From contig OZ243922.1 of the NCBI GenBank assembly GCA_965213905.1, positions 1,550,001 to 1,614,000 of the forward strand: a DNA stretch of 64,000 nt, read 5' to 3'. The notes beneath the pieces are model-generated. The model was not told the origin of the DNA and did not search any database. It was given only the letters and a program-made list of their open reading frames with translations. This document shows positions 58,371-64,000 of the stretch, piece after piece. The stretch is from SIRX01 sp965213905 (GTDB lineage: Bacteria > Actinomycetota > Rubrobacteria > Rubrobacterales > Rubrobacteraceae). A program made the position numbers and the translations under genes. Within the stretch, counting starts at the first letter, position 1. Each line of letters starts with the position of its first letter.

Positions 58371-58898
58371 ATGAGCGGAACTTACATCCGGAGCGTTGCG
58401 GAGCAAGTACTCCAAGCAGCTAGGGTAGATAAGCCCCCGGTACCGGTTGAACGTCTAGCCCGTCGCTTCGGGGCTGAGGTAAGATTCGAGCCCTTGGACG
58501 GCGACCTCTCTGGGATGCTCTTCCGAGAGGGAGATCGGGCTATCGTCGGGGTGAATGCCTTGCACCCGAAATCGAGGCAACGTTTCACCATCGCACACGA
58601 GCTGGGTCACCTCCAGTTACACGACCACAGCGGGATCCATATCGACCACAAGTTCCCGGTGGCGCGTTTGAGGGACGAACGGTCGTCCCAGGCGATAGAC
58701 CCCGAGGAGATCCAGGCGAACCGCTTCGCCGCAGAACTTCTCATGCCGGCCGCAATGCTAGAAGCCGATCTCGACGGCTTAACAGACGATACGGTGGACT
58801 ATGATGATGATGAGCTAGTTCGGCAACTTGCAGGCAGGTACCAGGTCAGTACCCAGGCCATGGCTTTCCGTTTGGTAAATCTTGGCTACCAAGAGTAA
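58371..58898 (+). CDS. ImmA/IrrE-family metallopeptidase
   Basis: A 175-residue zinc protease: the active site HELGH (residues 76–80: TIAHELGHLQLH) is intact, followed by the family's ANRFAAELLMPAAML and a C-terminal winged-type helix region (LVRQLAGRYQVSTQAMAFRLVNLGY). ImmA proteins cleave partner XRE repressors when triggered, switching on mobile-element or defence genes. Target here is probably the XRE protein encoded 20 bases upstream. Confidence 0.85.
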   Translation: MSGTYIRSVAEQVLQAARVDKPPVPVERLARRFGAEVRFEPLDGDLSGMLFREGDRAIVGVNALHPKSRQRFTIAHELGHLQLHDHSGIHIDHKFPVARLRDERSSQAIDPEEIQANRFAAELLMPAAMLEADLDGLTDDTVDYDDDELVRQLAGRYQVSTQAMAFRLVNLGYQE

Positions 58899-58958
58899 GA
58901 AATCCCGTGTCTTGGCGTAGTGAAATTGGCTTTATCCAGTTGCAAGAAAAGCAACACT

Positions 58959-59009
58959 TGCTCGAATAATCTAACACAATTAGACTGCAATCTTCAATTC
59001 TTTCGAGCA
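58959..59009. repeat. Nested inverted repeats before the integrase
   Basis: TGCTCGAA (58959–58966) and TTCGAGCA (59002–59009) pair exactly, enclosing TCTAA-CACAA-TTAGA (58970–58984). The region 58899–59100 is otherwise AT-rich and without a gene. It could be a terminator for the XRE–ImmA pair or a recombinase binding site. Confidence 0.4.
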
Positions 59010-59100
59010 GAAACCCCATAGGTAAGAGGAAAGCGACGTTCAATCCGTGTAAGATTACCCTAATAAGCTACGCAAAATGGCTCGATGAGAGGATGGAGCA

Positions 59101-60179
59101 GTGGCGGACGAAGTGACGCGCGAAACGGTAGCTGAGGTAGCCGACCAGGTGACTGATGAAGTTGGGACCGGCGAAGATGGACTCTGGGTCGGGGATGCGA
59201 TCCGGTTCTTTCTCGATGCCAAGCGCGCCGGTGGTCGCTCCGAGAGAACCATAGACGACTACCGCAAGAAGCTAGAGCTCTTTCAGCGCTGGGTCGCTGA
59301 ACGTTACGGCGCCAGCAGAGAAACCGATGAAGTGGACGCACCCTATGTATATATAGGACCCGACGAGGTCGAGGCGTATGTCGTCTACCTCAAGGACGGG
59401 CGCAGCATCGCAGAATCATCCCGGAAGAACCACCTGGCCGTACTGAGGAGCTTCTTCCAAACTGTTTCCAGGCGACTGGAGGTCCCAGACCCCACCGCGA
59501 AACTAGACGAGGTGCGCTTCCACCAGAAGGTTCCAAAGCGCAGCTACCTCACCAAGCGCGAAGCCGATCTCCTGCTCTCTGCAATTGCCAGCCAAGTAAC
59601 GAATACGGCAAGCGATCCTGACCAAGGCTTTCGGTTCGTGACGCCGCGCGTCAGGCCTTGGCCTCCGCCCTGGCCGCGAGAGACCACGCCGCGTTCTCGG
59701 CCATGATCTATGCGGGACTCAGGATCGAGGAGACTACTGCTCTTACCGATGAGGACCTCGACTTCTCTCGCGGCGAGGAGCAAGTCCGAGTAGCGAAGGG
59801 AAAGGGCAACAAGGAGCGGTTGGTACCGATGGGTCCGAAACTCAAGAAAAGCCTGAAGCGTTGCCAGAGGTTGCGAGACGAGCTCGTACCGGTCGGGCAG
59901 ACTACTCCGCCCTACCTCTTCCGCAACGAGAAGGGAGTGCGGGTTACGGAGAACACCTTGAGGCGTAGGCTCTACAAGTGGGTCAGGCAGTCTTCGATAA
60001 AGAAGCAGGACATAAAGCCCCACGACTTGAGGCGCACGTTCGGAACCTGGTACCTACAGGATAATCCGGGCCAGTTCATCGAGTTAGCGGAGTTGATGGG
60101 ACACTCGGACCTGTCTCAGGTGATGAAGTATGCCCTCTCCGATGAGCGACGGGCTCGCGCTGGAGTTGGCAAACTCTAG
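59101..60179 (+). pseudogene. Tyrosine recombinase split by a frameshift
   Basis: Frame one (GTG 59101, AGGATGGAG upstream) gives the core-binding domain SERTIDDYRKKLELFQRWVAERY and SYLTKREADLLLSAIASQV, then diverges near 59640. Frame two continues RDAARQALASALAARDHAAF, MIYAGLRIEETTALTDEDLDF, HDLRRTFGTWYL and GHSDLSQVMKYALS, with the catalytic R, H-x-x-R, H and Y. Together they make a normal integrase of about 359 residues. One base has been gained or lost between about 59600 and 59650; a sequencing error or programmed frameshift are alternatives. Confidence 0.8.
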
Positions 60180-61265
60180 TTGCGTAGGGAAGACACTTTG
60201 GCGAGAAGGTCCAACAAAAGTGAAGCAGAAGGCCTGAAGCGGAAGGCTATGTTCGAGGCGTCGCAGAAAGAGTTCAGGAAGTGTATCTATCCAGTAGCCT
60301 CCGGGTGCCGGCAGCCAGCTATCGACGCTCATAGCATCCAAAAAAGCGGCAAGCTCGGCGAACTCGCTCACGATGGACACGTTTACGCATTCGACTTGAA
60401 ACCTGTTTTTGGGGAAACGCCGACGCCGCACGACTTACATCTTAGAGGTCAAAAGAAGGCCACGACGTTTGCTGGTTTGTGTAGCGAGCACGATAATCGG
60501 CTTTTCGATCCCATAGACAACAACGAAATCGACCTCGAAGATCCGGAGCATCTCTTCTTGCTCGCATATCGTTCCGTTCTGAAGGATGCTCACGGTGCTC
60601 TAAAGCTCAAGATGTGGACGGCGGACGCCTACAATAAGCTCGTCGATTACGGTGTGGCAGACCCTGAGCAAACCGTCATGAAGGATATGAGAGCGGGCGC
60701 CGCGAGAGCCGCGGATTTCACTTGGCTCAGGAAGCAAGAACTGGACCACCTACATCTCTCGGGAGCACACGAGGATATCGGCCATGCAGTAGTCTGGCTG
60801 CCCAAAGGGGCTCCAGCAGTAGGCGTTAGCGAATGCTTTTCAGCCATTTCTCCAAGAGGCGAGGAGAAATTCTGTGCGCTGAACGTATTCCCCCAAGAAG
60901 GACGTCACGTTATGGTCTTCTCTTTCTTGAAAGGAAGCAGGCTCGCGGTGCGGGGCAACTTTGTTAACGAACTGCGCTACTATACCGTCGCTGAACGTGA
61001 GCAGATTGCTTCCCGTACCGTATTGGAGAACTGCACCGACCCTATTCTAAGCCCGAGAGTATACGGTGCCTTCAGCTCCGAACAGAAGCTCACAATCCGC
61101 AACTACTACATGCAGACTGCGCTTGTTGGGCACGCCTACGCAGCCCCAGGCTACCCAGCGGCGGTCAGGAATGAGGTAGTAAGCCACACGCTAGAAGCCA
61201 GCGGTAACGTCGTCCGAGATGACCCTCGTCTCAACCTGTTTAAGGCAGTAGGAAGTAGCAGCTAG
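60180..61265 (+). CDS. HNH-like nuclease candidate abutting the integrase
   Basis: A 361-residue protein starting at TTG 60180, immediately after the integrase stop. An N-terminal treble-clef-like site is seen: KCIYPVASGC (Cys35, Cys43), DAHSIQ (His51) and FAGLCSEHDNRLFDPID (Cys101, His104, Asp105). This A-H-S-I-Q...C-x-x-H-D layout occurs in uncharacterised proteins that look like HNH endonucleases. The rest is beta-rich (HVMVFSFLKGSRLAVRGNFV) and unrecognised. Position suggests a recombinase-associated defence effector. Confidence 0.65.
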   Translation: MRREDTLARRSNKSEAEGLKRKAMFEASQKEFRKCIYPVASGCRQPAIDAHSIQKSGKLGELAHDGHVYAFDLKPVFGETPTPHDLHLRGQKKATTFAGLCSEHDNRLFDPIDNNEIDLEDPEHLFLLAYRSVLKDAHGALKLKMWTADAYNKLVDYGVADPEQTVMKDMRAGAARAADFTWLRKQELDHLHLSGAHEDIGHAVVWLPKGAPAVGVSECFSAISPRGEEKFCALNVFPQEGRHVMVFSFLKGSRLAVRGNFVNELRYYTVAEREQIASRTVLENCTDPILSPRVYGAFSSEQKLTIRNYYMQTALVGHAYAAPGYPAAVRNEVVSHTLEASGNVVRDDPRLNLFKAVGSSS

Positions 61266-61579
61266 GGCGCAAAATAGCTCTCGTCAAAGAGCGCAATATA
61301 ATTTTCGTATTCACAGAAAGGGATCAAGAACCGGGTGGTTTTCGACACCCTTTTGTGGTCCCTAAATACCCCATAGAAACGTGGTTTTTAGATGGTCGGA
61401 TTCGCACCCCTTTTCTGACACCCCCGAAGAGTCGCCATATGTACCGTAGGTTCTCATCGTATCTTGGAGTAGCGGACTAGGTTTTAGGCCGATCCCAGCG
61501 GTGGGCCTCAGCCACTTCGGAGCGGTTCGTCTCACCATAACCCAGAGTTTCTTCGACTTGGGGCGGCCGTGACGCTCGG
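61266..61579. other. Intergenic region with a weak terminator
   Basis: No gene start is supported. GGGTG (61333–61337) and CACCC (61346–61350) followed by TTTT form a weak terminator for the HNH-like gene. On the minus strand about 61490–61563 can be read as ETLGYGETNRSEVAEAHRW, which resembles the tail of some protein, but there is no start; a remnant is possible. Confidence 0.3.
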
Positions 61580-62032
61580 CTACGATTGGATTTCGGACCA
61601 GAGACGCGCGTCTACAAAGAGGGCAAGGTGGCGAGGATTTGTGGTTGCCACCACGACGTCGTGTCCGTCCTCTTCCAAGATTTGCGCTTGCGCCGCCAAG
61701 ATCACGTCTACGTCTATGGCCTCATCGGAAGCCGTGGGTGTTCCCCTCCTCCGGGCCTTTGCCCAAAGCTCGGAAGCCCTACGCATAGCTCTCGTGGAGA
61801 GTGGTTCGTAACCGAAGACCTCCTCAAACTCGTCTAGGCGTTGCACCTGGCGCGTGGCCCCCAGATGCAGCAGCTTTCGGCGGTGCTCGTAGTCCACGAT
61901 TTCCGGGAGGGTGGCCGAGGCGCCGGCGTCAAGTAGTGACGCCAGCCACCCGCGTATGGGTTCCCTGGACTCAGCCCTGGGGTGGGTCACCTCCCCAATC
62001 GGGCCAGAGTCCAAGAGGATCTTCCGGGCCAC
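61580..62032 (-). CDS. PIN-domain ribonuclease toxin (VapC-like)
   Basis: A 150-residue PIN protein. Acidic residues are at LLDSGPIGE (Asp7), ATLPEIVDYEHRRK (Glu near 44), DEAIDVDVILAAQA (Asp near 104/106) and VATTNPRHL. GTG 62032 directly follows the antitoxin stop. It would cleave RNA when freed from its partner. Two-gene arrangement with an upstream small antitoxin is typical. Confidence 0.75.
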   Translation of the reverse strand: MARKILLDSGPIGEVTHPRAESREPIRGWLASLLDAGASATLPEIVDYEHRRKLLHLGATRQVQRLDEFEEVFGYEPLSTRAMRRASELWAKARRRGTPTASDEAIDVDVILAAQAQILEEDGHDVVVATTNPRHLALFVDARLWSEIQS

Positions 62033-62230
62033 CTACGGTGTCGGGTCGCGCTCGGGAAACAGCTCGCGTTCCGGAGGGTGTCGCTCGGAGTCCAGGGATC
62101 TCTTGAGCTCCTCCCAGGAGACCTCGCCTTCATACCCTGCCTCCTCTTCGGCGGCCCACCTGGCGAAAAGGTCACGGGCTTGTTGCGCGTTGGCGACCGT
62201 CTCCCGCTCCCTCTCAGTCTGCTTGTCCAT
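62033..62230 (-). CDS. Antitoxin partner of the PIN toxin
   Basis: A 65-residue, highly charged helical protein (MDKQTERERETVANAQQARD) from ATG 62230 with AAGGAGG upstream. The stop abuts the toxin GTG. No DNA-binding motif is evident; the acidic C-terminus (ERHPPERELFPERDPTP) may neutralise the toxin. Assigned by position. Confidence 0.6.
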   Translation of the reverse strand: MDKQTERERETVANAQQARDLFARWAAEEEAGYEGEVSWEELKRSLDSERHPPERELFPERDPTP

Positions 62231-62573
62231 AATTCACGCGCCTCCTTCATGTGCTGTGAAACTCACCTTATTCTAGTATCCATTGCGGGACTTCACCTCT
62301 TCGGCGGTCTTGAACGGACGGAGGGGACGACGCAGACCGACTCAGTTAGTCCGTTGGCTATACGTGCGTCATCGGTGGCCGGACTAACCCGACGTTCTCA
62401 ATGAGGGTCGGTCGAGTCACACTCACGCACTCAGACTTAAAAACCACCCTTGGAGTCTGTATTATCTCCTTCTGCGGACATTTCCCTATTGTCCGTTGCG
62501 CTGAGTATGCTGTTTAATTAGTCTTGGTTGCTTTTACGCCGTGCAGTTTTGGATATCGAAGAAGCGGGTGCCC
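62231..62573. other. Gap with a long-spaced inverted repeat
   Basis: GTTAGTCCG (62345–62353) and CGGACTAAC (62380–62388) are perfect nine-base inverted copies 26 bases apart; CCGAC/GTCGG follows. The order of half-sites is opposite to that of integron attC sites. No gene was seen. It lies between the antitoxin start and the metallophosphoesterase and probably holds both promoters. Confidence 0.35.
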
Positions 62574-64000
62574 ATGGATCGCTCTGAAGAGGTACAAACC
62601 ATTTGTCTTCGCTTTCGCGACTTGGTCACTGATCCTGGCGTTACACTCGATAAGCACCGAGAAGTTCGCCAAGAGAAGGCGCATGTTTGGTGGGGGTGGT
62701 GGAGCAAGGCTGGTGAGAAAGTCCCATTCAACACCTTCAGTGAGCTCAAAACAAAGGCTAGAAGTGACGACGGGTTACCGGTGCTGTTATTCGACTCTGG
62801 ACGGCTTCTTGTATTTGAGGCAGAGTGTACAGACATCGAATGGGACAGTACTCGGGAAAGGTTGCCTACTCCAGAATCTTCCGAGACTCCTGAATACTAT
62901 CGTGATCAACGTTATCTCACTTGGTTTAGGTTTGCGAAGATAGAAGGCGAACCGGTAGAAAACCCTAGCGGTTTCCTCAAGCAATATACTTACGTTCAGG
63001 TAGACGAGTTTTTCGATACCGGTGCGTCTCGGTATACAGAGTTTTACGGCAAAAAGGTAGCATCCGTAGAGGAACTACGAGAGCAGGACCGGACAATTTG
63101 GTTCTTGCGTGATGCTAGGCCAACGGATCCGAGCAGTGAACTCGTGTTGCCGGGCACGCTACCGTCTATATCGCATTTCCCGGACCAGTTTTCTCAGCCG
63201 GAAGGCTCACGACTGCTTTGGGTATCCGACTTACATTACGGAAACCATAACTTTCCCTTAGAAGAATCCCCTTCTACTGGCTCCCTTGCGCTCCGGATGG
63301 AGAAAGCCTTGGGAGAACAATCGAATCTCGGTGGCATAATCGTTTCAGGCGATCTAACTTGGAGAGCGGAAGGAGAAGAGTTTAAGCAAGCAGAGGAGTT
63401 CCTCCGAAATCTAGTAAGCTTCACACGCCTACCTGACAAAATGTACAGTGTGGCTGTTTGCCCCGGAAACCACGACGTACGATTTTCTGATAACCCCGAA
63501 GAAGAGGGTGCGCAGATTAACGCTGCAAGTGAAGATGCGCGTCAAGCATACAGTACATTTTATGGAGATCTCTTCAACTTACACCCGAACAGCTTCCTGA
63601 GCTGCGGGAGAAGATTTCTGCTTGCTAAAGCCGTACCCGTCGAGGTCGTATGCCTCAACAGCTCTCTTCTAGATCAATCACCGGGTAAATTTCAAGGGCA
63701 CGGATTCGTAAGCGACCAGCAGCTAGAACACGCTGCCAAAGAAATGGGCTGGGAGGAGGACGCAACTCTTCACCCAACCCGCATCGTTGTAGTCCACCAT
63801 CACCTCCTGCCTGTGACGTACCGGGAAGCGCCCGAAGCCGGCGCCCTTTACAGCGTCGTGCTCGACGCGGAAGCGCTTGTCCGATGGATCATTCGGTACC
63901 GTGTGAAGGTCGTCCTTCACGGCCATATGCACAACCCGTTTTTCGCGGCTATTTCGAGAGCCCCAAGTATCCATGAAGACCCTGCCCAAGAGCACACTTT
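62574..64000 (+). CDS. Calcineurin-like metallophosphoesterase, incomplete at the right edge
   Basis: The frame is open from 62574 (ATG; GTG 62541 is an alternative) to the window end, 475 residues. The first 200 residues are unrecognised (WWGWWSKAG and beta strands). The catalytic domain then shows WVSDLHYG (about 215), GIIVSGDLTW (about 253), VCPGNHDVRF (about 294), VVVHHHLLP (about 406) and VVLHGHMHN (about 447), the five metal-binding motifs. It would cleave phosphodiesters or phosphomonoesters. Its place in a defence-type island suggests a nucleotide or nucleic-acid target, which is inference. Confidence 0.82.
   Translation, partial: MDRSEEVQTICLRFRDLVTDPGVTLDKHREVRQEKAHVWWGWWSKAGEKVPFNTFSELKTKARSDDGLPVLLFDSGRLLVFEAECTDIEWDSTRERLPTPESSETPEYYRDQRYLTWFRFAKIEGEPVENPSGFLKQYTYVQVDEFFDTGASRYTEFYGKKVASVEELREQDRTIWFLRDARPTDPSSELVLPGTLPSISHFPDQFSQPEGSRLLWVSDLHYGNHNFPLEESPSTGSLALRMEKALGEQSNLGGIIVSGDLTWRAEGEEFKQAEEFLRNLVSFTRLPDKMYSVAVCPGNHDVRFSDNPEEEGAQINAASEDARQAYSTFYGDLFNLHPNSFLSCGRRFLLAKAVPVEVVCLNSSLLDQSPGKFQGHGFVSDQQLEHAAKEMGWEEDATLHPTRIVVVHHHLLPVTYREAPEAGALYSVVLDAEALVRWIIRYRVKVVLHGHMHNPFFAAISRAPSIHEDPAQEHT

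Noticed and set aside
54777..61278. AAATAGC at 54777 and at 61272 as a direct repeat of the right-hand island
   Set aside because: Seven bases are expected by chance in this length, and flanks do not match.
61370..61440. Possible tRNA or tRNA fragment (GATTCGCACC) as an attachment site
   Set aside because: No cloverleaf could be drawn: the acceptor and anticodon arms are missing.
62345..62388. Inverted GTTAGTCCG/CGGACTAAC as an integron attC site
   Set aside because: Half-site order is opposite to attC, and there is no integron integrase or cassette array; all integrases here are phage-type.

Overview
The window is GC-rich, double-strand-dense DNA of actinobacterial type. The DnaD/DnaC/Rad52-like helicase-loader trio, the many GTG/TTG starts with 4-base overlaps, a deazaflavin-type reductase, several TetR repressors and the CDF and RND pumps would fit a Rubrobacter-like deep-branching actinobacterium; that assignment is inference from gene content, not from a marker gene. 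No rRNA, tRNA or CRISPR array was recognised.

Layout. (1) 1–5.76 kb looks like chromosomal backbone: a membrane protein and a circularly permuted ATP-grasp enzyme on the minus strand, then small membrane proteins, dnaD-like, dnaC-like and Rad52-like genes and a ComEC-type metallo-beta-lactamase gene that is cut off at an ATGA. (2) 5.76–6.2 kb is a strongly structured, apparently non-coding segment, possibly a HEARO/omega-RNA-type element. (3) 6.3–19.6 kb is a plasmid-type segment: six 22-base iterons and an AT-rich stretch in front of a RepA-like initiator, XRE regulators, a zinc-ribbon protein, a small biosynthetic operon (type III polyketide synthase, unknown protein, cytochrome P450), and a transfer/maintenance operon (secreted membrane protein, replication-relaxation protein, FtsK-like ATPase, membrane protein, lipoprotein). 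(4) 19.6–29.9 kb is one minus-strand operon of six genes: a four-core graspetide precursor, its ATP-grasp ligase, a three-span membrane protein, a KAP-type P-loop NTPase, a tyrosine recombinase and a 1518-residue Avs-like STAND NTPase with an N-terminal Cap4/DUF4297-type nuclease. (5) 30.1–45.8 kb holds accessory metabolism and its regulators: HxlR, TetR, ArsR and Crp factors, a DUF1772 protein, a CDF transporter, two FAD monooxygenases, an MFS pump and a deiodinase-like protein, with visible operators. (6) 45.8–49.2 kb: a Tn3 transposase stub interrupted by a tyrosine recombinase coupled to a 653-residue putative nuclease. (7) 49.3–54.8 kb: a TetR-controlled DoxX/RND efflux operon and a DrrA-type ABC ATPase stub. 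(8) 54.8–64 kb: a defence-type island with a Pycsar-like operon (DUF2188, pyrimidine-cyclase-like protein, E2-like/SEC-C protein, two-to-three-span effector), XRE/ImmA, a frameshifted tyrosine recombinase joined to an HNH-like gene, a PIN toxin–antitoxin pair and a metallophosphoesterase running off the right edge.

How it works together. Three times in this window a tyrosine recombinase gene directly abuts or overlaps a gene with nuclease or NTPase features, and three host-type genes (ComEC-like, Tn3 tnpA, drrA-like) are truncated at island borders with their other halves absent. The two most novel-looking systems are the Pycsar-like operon carrying an E2-like/SEC-C partner, and the graspetide–KAP–recombinase–STAND operon, whose ligase appears to start at a CTG hidden in the precursor's stop codon. 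Two of the recombinase blocks end in the same AT-rich sequence (23 of 29 positions identical), a candidate attachment site.
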